From the NCBI GenBank assembly GCA_030848705.1, contig JAUIZM010000026.1, forward strand, positions 1,178,001-1,242,000: DNA of 64,000 nt, in the 5' to 3' direction. Below, piece by piece: positions 26,550 to 39,296 of the stretch. Both the position numbers and the translations under genes were made by a program. The notes beneath the pieces are model-generated. The model did no database searches, had not been told where the DNA came from, and was given only the letters and a program-made list of their open reading frames with translations. The number at the start of each line of letters is the position of its first letter. Within the stretch, counting starts at the first letter, position 1. Source of the DNA: Heracleum sosnowskyi. Its lineage: Eukaryota > Streptophyta > Magnoliopsida > Apiales > Apiaceae.

Positions 26550-27891
26550 TTCATTTGGGGATGTCCGTGCATGAATCGGTGCAGATACCAGGGGACGCCC
26601 GATTACGTATACCTCTAAAGGGAGGTATACCAGGAAAATGGGGAAAAATTGAAGCAGGCCATTTTTGGATATTTTCTCATAGCTTGACCCTTTGGGTTTA
26701 TAGAATTGTAGAAAAGTTCATTTGGGGATGTCCGTGCATGAATCGGAGCAGATACCAGGGGACGCCCGATTACGTATTCCTCTAAAGGGAGGTATACAAG
26801 GAAAATGGAGAAAAATTGAAGCGGGCCGTTTTGTGGATATTTTCTCATAGCTTGACCCTATGGGTTTATAGAATTGCAGAAAAGTTCATTTGGGGATGTC
26901 CGTGCATGAATCGGAGCAGATACCAGGGGACGCTCGATTACGTATACCTCTAAAGGGGGGTATACAAGGAAAATGGAGAAAAATTGAAGCGGGCCGTTTT
27001 GTGGATATTTTCTCATAGCTTGACCCGATGGGTTTATAGAATTGCACAAAAGTTCATTTGGGGATGTCCGTGCATGAATCGGTGCAGATACCAGGGGACG
27101 CCCGATTACGTATACCTCTAAAGGGAGGTATACCAGGAAAATAGAGAAAAATTGAAGCGGGCCGTTTTGTGGATATTTTCTCATAGCTTGACCCTATGGG
27201 TTTATAGAATTGCAGAAAAGTTCATTTGGGGATGTCCGTGCATGAATCGCAGCAGAAACCAGGGGACGCCCGATTACGTATACCTCTAAAGGGAGGTATA
27301 CCAGGAAAATGGAGAAAAATTGAAGCGGGCCGTTTTGTGGATATTTTCTCATAGCTTGACCCTATGGGTTTATAGAATTGCACAAAAGTTCATTTGGGGA
27401 TGTCCGTGCATGAATCCGAGCAGATACCAGGGGACACCCGATTACGTATACCTCTAAAGGGAGGTATACCAGGAAAATGGGGAATAATTGAAGCGGGCCA
27501 TTTTTGGATATTTTCTCATAGCTTGACCCTTTGGGTTTATAGAATTGTAGAAAAGTTCATTTGGGGATGTCCGTGCATGAATCGGAGCAGATACCAGGGG
27601 ACGCCCGATTACGTATACCTCTAAAGGGTGGTATACCAGGAAAATGTAGAAAAATTGAAACCGGCCCTTTTTTGGATATTTTCTCGTAGCTTGACCCTAT
27701 GGGTTTATAGATTTGCATAAAAGTTCATTTGGGGATGTCCGTGCATGAATCGGAGCAGATACCAGGGGACGCCTGATTACGTATACCTCTAAAGGGAGGT
27801 ATACCAGGAAAATGGGGAAAAATTGAAGCGGGCCGTTTTGTGGATATTTTCTCATAGCTTGACCCTATGGGTTTATAGAATTGCACAAAAG
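26550..27891 (+). repeat. 8-mer HOR A-H (1342 bp)
   Basis: It has the same private marks as 17660-19001 (GAAGCAGGCC, AAAGGGGGG, AATAGAG, GACACCC, GGGGAATAATT). Its H unit is the AATCGGAGCAG/CCTGATT form. The G unit has TAGATTTGC near 27711 where other copies have TAGAATTGC. Confidence 0.9.
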
Positions 27892-30407
27892 TTCATTTGG
27901 GGATGTCCGTGCATGAATCGGTGCAGATACCAGGGGACGCCCGATTACGTATACCTCTAAAGGGAGGTATACCAGGAAAATGGGGAAAAATTGAAGCGGG
28001 CCATTTTTGGATATTTTCTCATAGCTTGACCCTTTGGGTTTATAGAATTGTAGAAAAGTTCATTTGGGGATGTCCGTGCATGAATCGGAGCAGATACCAG
28101 GGGACGCCTGATTACGTATACCTCTAAAGGGAGGTATACCAGGAAAATGGGGAAAAATTGAAGCGGGCCGTTTTGTGGATATTTTCTCATAGCTTGACCC
28201 TATGGGTTTATAGAATTGCAGAAAAGTTCATTTGGGGATGTCCGTGCATGAATCGCAGCAGATACCAGGGGACGCTCGATTACGTATACCTCTAAAGGGA
28301 GGTATACGAGGAAAATGGAGAAAAATTGAAGCGGGCCGTTTTGTGGATATTTTCTCATAGCTTGACCCGATGGGTTTATAGAATTGCACAAAAGTTCATT
28401 TGGGGATGTCCGTGCATGAATCGGTGCAGATACCAGGGGACGCCCGATTACGTATACCTCTAAAGGGAGGTATACCAGGAAAATGGAGAAAAATTGAAGC
28501 GGGCCGTTTTGTGGATATTTTCTCATAGCTTGACCCTATGGGTTTATAGAATTGCAAAAAAGTTCATTTGGGGATGTCCGTGCATGAATCGCAGCAGAAA
28601 CCAGGGGACGCCCGATTACGTATACCTCTAAAGGGAGGTATACCAGGAAAATGGAGAAAAATTGAAGCGGGCCGTTTTGTGGATATTTTCTCATAGCTTG
28701 ACCCTATGGGTTTATAGAATTGCACAAAAGTTCATTTGGGGATGTCCGTGCATGAATCCGAGCAGATACCAGGGGACGCCCGATTACGTATACCTCTAAA
28801 GGGAGGTATACCAGGAAAATGGGGAAAAATTGAAGCGGGCCATTTTTGGATATTTTCTCATAGCTTGACCCTTTGGGTTTATAGAATTGTAGAAAAGTTC
28901 ATTTGGGGATGTCCGTGCATGAATCGGAGCAGATACCAGGGGACGCCCGATTACGTATACCTCTAAAGGGTGGTATACCAGGAAAATGTAGAAAAATTGA
29001 AACCGGCCCTTTTTTGGATATTTTCTCGTAGCTTGACCCTATGGGTTTATAGAATTGCATAAAAGTTCATTTGGGGATGTCCGTGCATGAATCGGAGCAG
29101 ATACCAGGGGACGCCCGATTACGTATACCTCTAAAGGGAGGTATACCAGGAAAATGGGGAAAAATTGAAGCGGGCCGTTTTGTGGATATTTTCTCATAGC
29201 TTGACCCTATGGGTTTATAGAATTGCACAAAAGTTCATTTGGGGATGTCCGTGCATGAATCGGTGCAGATACCAGGGGACGCCCGATTACGTATACCTCT
29301 AAAGGGAGGTATACCAGGAAAATGGGGAAAAATTGAAGCGGGCCATTTTTGGATATTTTCTCATAGCTTGACCCTTTGGGTTTATAGAATTATAGAAAAG
29401 TTCATTTGGGGATGTCCGTGCATGAATCGGAGCAGATACCAGGGGACGCCCGATTACGTATTCCTCTAAAGGGAGGTATACAAGGAAAATGGAGAAAAAT
29501 TGAAGCGGGCCGTTTTGTGGATATTTTCTCATAGCTTGACCCTATGGGTTTATAGAATTGCAGAAAAGTTCATTTGGGGATGTCCGTGCATGAATCGCAG
29601 CAGAAACCAGGGGACGCTCGATTACGTATACCTCTAAAGGGAGGTATACCAGGAAAATGGAGAAAAATTGAAGCGGGCCGTTTTGTGGATATTTTCTCAT
29701 AGCTTGACCCTATGGGTTTATAGAATTGCAGAAAAGTTCATTTGGGGATGTCCGTGCATGAATCGCAGCAGAAACCAGGGGACGCTCGATTACGTATACC
29801 TCTAAAGGGAGGTATACCAGGAAAATGGAGAAAAATTGAAGCGGGCCGTTTTGTGGATATTTTCTCATAGCTTGACCCTATGGGTTTATAGAATTGCACA
29901 AAAGTTCATTTGGGGATGTCCGTGCATGAATCCGAGCAGATACCAGGGGACGCCCGATTACGTATACCTCTAAAGGGAGGTATACCAGGAAAATGGGGAA
30001 AAATTGAAGCGGGCCATTTTTGGATATTTTCTCATAGCTTGACCCTTTGGGTTTATAGAATTGTCGAAAAGTTCATTTCGGGATGTCCGTGCATGAATCG
30101 GAGCAGATACCAGGGGACGCCCGATTACGTATACCTCTAAAGGGTGGTATACCAGGAAAATGTAGAAAAATTGAAACCGGCCCTTTTTTGGATATTTTCT
30201 CGTAGCTTGACCCTATGGGTTTATAGAATTGCATAAAAGTTCATTTGGGGATGTCCGTGCATGAATCGGAGCAGATACCAGGGGACGCCTAATTACGTAT
30301 ACCTCTAAAGGGAGGTATACCAGGAAAATGGGGAAAAATTGAAGCGGGCCGTTTTGTGGATATTTTCTCATAGCTTGACCCTATGGGTTTATAGAATTGC
30401 ACAAAAG
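27892..30407 (+). repeat. 15-mer HOR, copy 4 (2516 bp)
   Basis: The order and marks are those of 24034-26549, displaced by 3858 bp. D reads GCAGATACC here rather than GCAAATACC, so this copy lacks the private change of the three-copy cluster. Together with the preceding 8-mer it forms one period of a 23-mer. Confidence 0.92.
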
Positions 30408-31749
30408 TTCATTTGGGGATGTCCGTGCATGAATCGGTGCAGATACCAGGGGACGCCCGATTACGTATACCTCTAAAGGGAGGTATACCAGGAAAATGGG
30501 GAAAAATTGAAGCAGGCCATTTTTGGATATTTTCTCATAGCTTGACCCTTTGGGTTTATAGAATTGTAGAAAAGTTCATTTGGGGATGTCCGTGCATGAA
30601 TCGGAGCAGATACCAGGGGACGCCCGATTACGTATTCCTCTAAAGGGAGGTATACAAGGAAAATGGAAAAAAATTGAAGCGGGCCGTTTTGTGGATATTT
30701 TCTCATAGCTTGACCCTATGGGTTTATAGAATTGCAGAAAAGTTCATTTGGGGATGTCCGTGCATGAATCGGAGCAGATACCAGGGGACGCTCGATTACG
30801 TATACCTCTAAAGGGGGGTATACAAGGAAAATGGAGAAAAATTGAAGCGGGCCGTTTTGTGGATATTTTCTCATAGCTTGACCCGATGGGTTTATAGAAT
30901 TGCACAAAAGTTCATTTGGGGATGTCCGTGCATGAATCGGTGCAGATACCAGGGGACGCCCGATTACGTATACCTCTAAAGGGAGGTATACCAGGAAAAT
31001 AGAGAAAAATTGAAGCGGGCCGTTTTGTGGATATTTTCTCATAGCTTGACCCTATGGGTTTATAGAATTGCAGAAAAGTTCATTTGGGGATGTCCGTGCA
31101 TGAATCGCAGCAGAAACCAGGGGACGCCCGATTACGTATACCTCTAAAGGGAGGTATACCAGGAAAATGGAGAAAAATTGAAGCGGGCCGTTTTGTGGAT
31201 ATTTTCTCATAGCTTGACCCTATGGGTTTATAGAATTGCACAAAAGTTCATTTGGGGATGTCCGTGCATGAATCCGAGCAGATACCAGGGGACACCCGAT
31301 TACGTATACCTCTAAAGGGAGGTATACCAGGAAAATGGGGAATAATTGAAGCGGGCCATTTTTGGATATTTTCTCATAGCTTGACCCTTTGGGTTTATAG
31401 AATTGTAGAAAAGTTCATTTGGGGATGTCCGTGCATGAATCGGAGCAGATACCAGGGGACGCCCGATTACGTATACCTCTAAAGGGTGGTATACCAGGAA
31501 AATGTAGAAAAATTGAAACCGGCCCTTTTTTGGATATTTTCTCGTAGCTTGACCCTATGGGTTTATAGAATTGCATAAAAGTTCATTTGGGGATGTCCGT
31601 GCATGAATCGGAGCAGATACCAGGGGACGCCTGATTACGTATACCTCTAAAGGGAGGTATACCAGGAAAATGGGGAAAAATTGAAGCGGGCCGTTTTGTG
31701 GATATTTTCTCATAGCTTGACCCTATGGGTTTATAGAATTGCACAAAAG
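30408..31749 (+). repeat. 8-mer HOR A-H (1342 bp)
   Basis: This matches 26550-27891 at an offset of 3858 and completes the second period of the 23-mer. A private change is ATGGAAAAAAATTG in B, near 30664. Confidence 0.9.
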
Positions 31750-33091
31750 TTCATTTGGGGATGTCCGTGCATGAATCGGTGCAGATACCAGGGGACGCCC
31801 GATTACGTATACCTCTAAAGGGAGGTATACCAGGAAAATGGGGAAAAATTGAAGCGGGCCATTTTTGGATATTTTCTCATAGCTTGACCCTTTGGGTTTA
31901 TAGAATTGTAGAAAAGTTCATTTGGGGATGTCCGTGCATGAATCGGAGCAGATACCAGGGGACGCCTGATTACGTATACCTCTAAAGGGAGGTATACCAG
32001 GAAAATGGGGAAAAATTGAAGCGGGCCGTTTTGTGGATATTTTCTCATAGCTTGACCCTATGGGTTTATAGAATTGCAGAAAAGTTCATTTGGGGATGTC
32101 CGTGCATGAATCGCAGCAGATACCAGGGGACGCTCGATTACGTATACCTCTAAAGGGAGGTATACGAGGAAAATGGAGAAAAATTGAAGCGGGCCGTTTT
32201 GTGGATATTTTCTCATAGCTTGACCCGATGGGTTTATAGAATTGCACAAAAGTTCATTTGGGGATGTCCGTGCATGAATCGGTGCAGATACCAGGGGACG
32301 CCCGATTACGTATACCTCTAAAGGGAGGTATACCAGGAAAATGGAGAAAAATTGAAGCGGGCCGTTTTGTGGATATTTTCTCATAGCTTGACCCTATGGG
32401 TTTATAGAATTGCAGAAAAGTTCATTTGGGGATGTCCGTGCATGAATCGCAGCAGAAACCAGGGGACGCCCGATTACATATACCTCTAAAGGGAGGTATA
32501 CCAGGAAAATGGAGAAAAATTGAAGCGGGCCGTTTTGTGGATATTTTCTCATAGCTTGACCCTATGGGTTTATAGAATTGCACAAAAGTTCATTTGGGGA
32601 TGTCCGTGCATGAATCCGAGCAGATACCAGGGGACACCCGATTACGTATACCTCTAAAGGGAGGTATACCAGGAAAATGGGGAATAATTGAAGCGGGCCA
32701 TTTTTGGATATTTTCTCATAGCTTGACCCTTTGGGTTTATAGAATTGTAGAAAAGTTCATTTGGGGATGTCCGTGCATGAATCGGAGCAGATACCAGGGG
32801 ACGCCCGATTACGTATACCTCTAAAGGGTGGTATACCAGGAAAATGTAGAAAAATTGAAACCGGCCCTTTTTTGGATATTTTCTCGTAGCTTGACCCTAT
32901 GGGTTTATAGAATTGCATAAAAGTTCATTTGGGGATGTCCGTGCATGAATCGGAGCAGATACCAGGGGACGCCTGATTACGTATACCTCTAAAGGGAGGT
33001 ATACCAGGAAAATGGGGAAAAATTGAAGCGGGCCGTTTTGTGGATATTTTCTCATAGCTTGACCCTATGGGTTTATAGAATTGCACAAAAG
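31750..33091 (+). repeat. Hybrid 8-mer HOR (1342 bp)
   Basis: Units 1-5 match the start of the 15-mer (H-like second unit with CCTGATT, C with ACGAGG). From unit 6 the marks are those of the other 8-mer family (GACACCC, GGGGAATAATT). The switch lies within or just before the E/F units near 32420-32590. E has TTACATATACC, which breaks the first base pair of the inverted repeat. Confidence 0.87.
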
Positions 33092-34432
33092 TTCATTTGG
33101 GGATGTCCGTGCATGAATCGGTGCAGATACCAGGGGACGCCCGATTACGTATACCTCTAAAGGGAGGTATACCAGGAAAATGGGGAAAAATTGAAGCGGG
33201 CCATTTTTGGATATTTTCTCATAGCTTGACCCTTTGGGTTTATAGAATTGTAGAAAAGTTCATTTGGGGATGTCCGTGCATGAATCGGAGCAGATACCAG
33301 GGGACGCCTGATTACGTATACCTCTAAAGGGAGGTATACCAGGAAAATGGGGAAAAATTGAAGCGGGCCGTTTTGTGGATATTTTCTCATAGCTTGACCC
33401 TATGGGTTTATAGAATTGCAGAAAAGTTCATTTGGGGATGTCCGTGCATGAATCACAGCAGATACCAGGGGACGCTCGATTACGTATACCTCTAAAGGGA
33501 GGTATACGAGGAAAATGGAGAAAAATTGAAGCGGGCCGTTTTGTGGATATTTTCTCATAGCTTGACCCGATGGGTTTATAGAATTGCACAAAAGTTCATT
33601 TGGGGATGTCCGTGCATGAATCGGTGCAGATACCAGGGGACGCCCGATTACGTATACCTCTAAAGGGAGGTATACCAGGAAAATGGAGAAAAATTGAAGC
33701 GGGCCGTTTTGTGGATATTTTCTCATAGCTTGACCCTATGGGTTTATAGAATTGCAAAAAAGTTCATTTGGGGATGTCCGTGCATGAATCGCAGCAGAAA
33801 CCAGGGGACGCCCGATTACGTATACCTCTAAAGGGAGGTATACCAGGAAAATGGAGAAAAATTGAAGCGGGCCGTTTTGTGGATATTTTCTCATAGCTTG
33901 ACCCTATGGGTTTATAGAATTGCACAAAAGTTCATTTGGGGATGTCCGTGCATGAATCCGAGCAGATACCAGGGGACGCCCGATTACGTATACCTCTAAA
34001 GGGAGGTATATAGGAAAATGGGGAAAAATTGAAGCGGGCCATTTTTGGATATTTTCTCATAGCTTGACCCTTTGGGTTTATAGAATTGTAGAAAAGTTCA
34101 TTTGGGGATGTCCGTGCATGAATCGGAGCAGATACCAGGGGACGCCCGATTACGTATACCTCTAAAGGGTGGTATACCAGGAAAATGTAGAAAAATTGAA
34201 ACCGGCCCTTTTTTGGATATTTTCTCGTAGCTTGACCCTATGGGTTTATAGAATTGCATAAAAGTTCATTTGGGGATGTCCGTGCATGAATTGGAGCAGA
34301 TACCAGGGGACGCCCGATTACGTATACCTCTAAAGGGAGGTATACCAGGAAAATGGGGAAAAATTGAAGCGGGCCGTTTTGTGGATATTTTCTCATAGCT
34401 TGACCCTATGGGTTTATAGAATTGCACAAAAG
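33092..34432 (+). repeat. 8-mer HOR with a 1-bp-deleted F unit (1341 bp)
   Basis: It has the order of the first eight units of the 15-mer. C reads AATCACAGCAG. The F unit starting at 33931 reads GAGGTATATAGG where others have GAGGTATACCAGG, so it is 166 bp and loses the outer base of the right arm of the dyad. H at 34265 reads AATTGGAGCAG. Confidence 0.88.
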
Positions 34433-37400
34433 TTCATTTGGGGATGTCCGTGCATGAATCGGTGCAGATACCAGGGGACGCCCGATTACGTATACCTCTA
34501 AAGGGAGGTATACCAGGAAAATGGGGAAAAATTGAAGCGGGCCATTTTTGGATATTTTCTCATAGCTTGACCCTTTGGGTTTATAGAATTATAGAAAAGT
34601 TCATTTGGGGATGTCCGTGCATGAATCGGAGCAGATACCAGGGGACGCCCGATTACGTATTCCTCTAAAGGGAGGTATACAAGGAAAATGGAGAAAAATT
34701 GAAGCGGGCCGTTTTGTGGATATTTTCTCATAGCTTGACCCTATGGGTTTATAGAATTGCACAAAAGTTCATTTGGGGATGTCCGTGAATGAATCGGTGC
34801 AGATACCAGGGGACGCCCGATTACGTATACCTCTAAAGGGAGGTATACCAGGAAAATGGGGAAAAATTGAAGCGGGCCATTTTTGGATATTTTCTCATAG
34901 CTTGACCCTTTGGGTTTATAGAATTGTAGAAAAGTTCATTTGGGGATGTCCGTGCATGAATCGGAGCAGATACCAGGGGACGCCTGATTACGTATACCTC
35001 TAAAGGGAGGTATACCAGGAAAATGGGGAAAAATTGAAGCGGGCCGTTTTGTGGATATTTTCTCATAGCTTGACCCTATGGGTTTATAGAATTGCAGAAA
35101 AGTTCATTTGGGGATGTCCGTGCATGAATCGCAGCAGATACCAGGGGACGCTCGATTAAGTATACCTCTAAAGGGAGGTATACGAGGAAAATGGAGAAAA
35201 ATTGAAGCGGGCCGTTTTGTGGATATTTTCTCATAGCTTGACCCGATGGGTTTATAGAATTGCACAAAAGTTCATTTGGGGATGTCCGTGCATGAATCGG
35301 TGCAGATACCAGGGGACGCCCGATTACGTATACCTCTAAAGGGAGGTATACCAGGAAAATGGAGAAAAATTGAAGCGGGCCGTTTTGTGGATATTTTCTC
35401 ATAGCTTGACCCTATGGGTTTATAGAATTGCAAAAAAGTTCATTTGGGGATGTCCGTGCATGAATCGCAGCAGAAACCAGGGGACGCCCGATTACGTATA
35501 CCTCTAAAGGGAGGTATACCAGGAAAATGGAGAAAAATTGAAGCGGGCCGTTTTGTGGATATTTTCTCATAGCTTGACCCTATGGGTTTATAGAATTGCA
35601 CAAAAGTTCATTTGGGGATGTCCGTGCATGAATCCGAGCAGATACCAGGGGACGCCCGATTACGTATACCTCTAAAGGGAGGTATACCAGGAAAATGGGG
35701 AAAAATTGAAGCGGGCCATTTTTGGATATTTTCTCATAGCTTGACCCTTTGGGTTTATAGAATTGTAGAAAAGTTCATTTGGGGATGTCCGTGCATGAAT
35801 CGGAGCAGATACCAGGGGACGCCCGATTACGTATACCTCTAAAGGGTGGTATACCAGGAAAATGTAGAAAAATTGAAACCGGCCCTTTTTTGGATATTTT
35901 CTCGTAGCTTGACCCTATGGGTTTATAGAATTGCATAAAAGTTCATTTGGGGATGTCCGTGCATGAATCGGAGCAGATACCAGGGGACGCCCGATTACGT
36001 ATACCTCTAAAGGGAGGTATACCAGGAAAATGGGGAAAAATTGAAGCGGGCCGTTCTGTGGATATTTTCTCATAGCTTGACCCTATGGGTTTATAAAATT
36101 GCACAAAAGTTCATTTGGGGATGTCCGTGCATGAATCGGTGCAGATACCAGGGGACGCCCGATTACGTATACCTCTAAAGGGAGGTATACCAGGAAAATG
36201 GGGAAAAATTGAAGCGGGCCATTTTTGGATATTTTCTCATAGCTTGACCCTTTGGGTTTATAGAATTATAGAAAAGTTCATTTGGGGATGTCCGTGCATG
36301 AATCGGAGCAGATACCAGGGGACGCCCGATTACGTATTCCTCTAAAGGGAGGTATACAAGGAAAATGGAGAAAAATTGAAGCGGGCCGTTTTGTGGATAT
36401 TTTCTCATAGCTTGACCCGATGGGTTTATAGAATTGCACAAAAGTTCATTTGGGGATGTCCGTGCATGAATCGGTGCAGATACCAGGGGACGCCCGATTA
36501 CGTATACCTCTAAAGGGAGGTATACCAGGAAAATGGAGAAAAATTGAAGCGGGCCGTTTTGTGGATATTTTCTCATAGCTTGACCCTATGGGTTTATAGA
36601 ATTGCAAAAAAGTTCATTTGGGGATGTCCGTGCATGAATCGCAGCAGAAACCAGGGGACGCCCGATTACGTATACCTCTAAAGGGAGGTATACCAGGAAA
36701 ATGGAGAAAAATTGAAGCGGGCCGTTTTGTGGATATTTTCTCATAGCTTGACCCTATGGGTTTATAGAATTGCACAAAAGTTCATTTGGGGATGTCCGTG
36801 CATGAATCCGAGCAGATACCAGGGGACGCCCGATTACGTATACCTCTAAAGGGAGGTATACCAGGAAAATGGGGAAAAATTGAAGCGGGCCATTTTTGGA
36901 TATTTTCTCATAGCTTGACCCTTTGGGTTTATAGAATTGTAGAAAAGTTCATTTGGGGATGTCCGTGCATGAATCGGAGCAGATACCAGGGGACGCCCGA
37001 TTACGTATACCTCTAAAGGGTGGTATACCAGGAAAATGTAGAAAAATTGAAACCGGCCCTTTTTTGGATATTTTCTCGTAGCTTGACCCTATGGGTTTAT
37101 AGAATTGCATAAAAGTTCATTTGGGGATGTCCGTGCATGAATCGGAGCAGATACCAGGGGACGCCCGATTACGTATACCTCTAAAGGGAGGTATACCAGG
37201 AAAATGGGGAAAAATTGAAGCGGGCCGTTTTGTGGATATTTTCTCATAGCTTGACCCTATGGGTTTATAGAATTGCACAAAAGTTCATTTGGGGATGTCC
37301 GTGCATGAATCGGTGCAGATACCAGGGGACGCCCGATTACGTATACCTCTAAAGGGAGGTATACCAGGAAAATGGGGAAAAATTGAAGCGGGCCATTTTT

Positions 37401-39296
37401 GGATATTTTCTCATAGCTTGACCCTTTGGGTTTATAGAATTATAGAAAAGTTCATTTGGGGATGTCCGTGCATGAATCGGAGCAGATACCAGGGGACGCC
37501 CGATTACGTATTCCTCTAAAGGGAGGTATACAAGGAAAATGGAGAAAAATTGAAGCGGGCCGTTTTGTGGATATTTTCTCATAGCTTGACCCTATGGGTT
37601 TATAGAATTGCAGAAAAGTTCATTTGGGGATGTCCGTGCATGAATCGCAGCAGATACCAGGGGACGCTCGATTACGTATACCTCTAAAGGGAGGTATACA
37701 AAGAAAATGGAGAAAAATTGAAGCGGGCCGTTTTGTGGATATTTTCTCATAGCTTGACCCGATGGGTTTATAGAATTGCACAAAAGTTCATTTGGGGATG
37801 TCCGTGCATGAATCGGTGCAGATACCAGGGGACGCCCGATTACGTATACCTCTAAAGGGAGGTATACCAGGAAAATGGAGAAAAATTGAAGCGGGCCATT
37901 TTGTGGATATTTTCTCATAGCTTGACCCTATGGGTTTATAGAATTGCAAAAAAGTTCATTTGGGTTTGTCCGTGCATGAATCGCAGCAGAAACCAGGGGA
38001 CGCCCGATTACGTATACCTCTAAAGGGAGGTATACCAGGAAAATGGAGAAAAATTGAAGCGGGCCGTTTTGTGGATATTTTCTCATAGCTTGACCTTATT
38101 GGTTTATAGAATTGCACAAAAGTTCATTTGGGGATGTCCGTGCATGAATCCGACCAGATACCAGGGGACGCCCGATTACGTATACCTCTAAAGGGAGGTA
38201 TACCAGGAAAATGGGGAAAAATTGAAGCGGGCCCTTTTTGGATATTTTCTCATAGCTTGACCCTTTGGGTTTATAGAATTGTAGAAAAGTTCATTTGGGG
38301 ATGTCCGTGCATGAATCGGAGCAGATACCAGGGGACGCCCGATTACGTATACCTCTAAAGGGAGGTATACAAGGAAAATGGAGAAAAATTGAAGCCGGCC
38401 GTTTTGTGGATATTTTCTCATAGCTTGACCCTATGGGTTTATAGAATTGCAGAAAAGTTCATTTGGGGATGTCCGTGCATGAATCGCAGCAGATACCAGG
38501 GGACGCCCGATTACGTATACCTCTAAAGGGAGGTATACCAGGAAAATGGGGAAAAATTGAAGCGGGCCATTTTTGGATATTTTCTCATAGCTTGACCCTT
38601 TGGGTTTATAGAATTGTAGAAAAGTTCATTTGGGGATGTCCGTGCATGAATCGGAGCAGATACCAGGGGACGCCCGATTACGTATTCCTCTAAAGGGAGG
38701 TATACAAGGAAAATGGAGAAAAATTGAAGCGGGCCGTTTTGTGGATATTTTCTCATAGCTTGACCCTATGGGTTTATAGAATTGCAGAAAAGTTCATTTG
38801 GGGATGTCCGTGCATGAATCGGAGCAGATACCAGGGGACGCTCGATTACGTATACCTCTAAAGGGAGGTATACAAGGAAAATGGAGAAAAATTGAAGCGG
38901 GTCGTTTTGTGGATATTTTCTCATAGCTTGACCCGATGGGTTTATAGAATTGCACAAAAGTTCATTTGGGGATGTCCGTGCATGAATCGGTGCAGATACT
39001 AGGGGACGCCCGATTACGTATACCTCTAAAGGGAGGTATACCAGAAAAATGGAGAAAAATTGAAGCGGGCCGTTTTGTGGATATTTTCTCATAGCTTGAC
39101 CCTATGGGTTTATTGAATTGCAGAAAAGTTCATTTGGGGATGTCCGTGCATGAATCGCAGCAGAAACCAGGTGACGCCCGATTACGTATACCTCTAAAGG
39201 GAGGTATACCAGGAAAATGGAGAAAAATTGAAGCGGGCCGTTTTGTTGATATTTTCTCATAGCTTGACCCTATGGGTTTATAGAATTGCACAAAAG
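34433..39296 (+). repeat. 29-mer HOR, copy 1 (4864 bp)
   Basis: Unit order: A B, then A H-like C D E F G H (34768-36109), then a 7-mer A BC D E F G H (36110-37283), then A B C D E F (37284-38289), B* (38290), Q'' (38458) and B C D E (38625-39296). The unit at 36277 has GTATTCC on the left and CCCGATGGG on the right, a B/C hybrid that explains the 7-mer. Private changes include CGTGAATGAATCGG near 34787, CCGTTCTGTGG near 36055 and CCGACCAG in the F unit at 38123. Confidence 0.9.
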
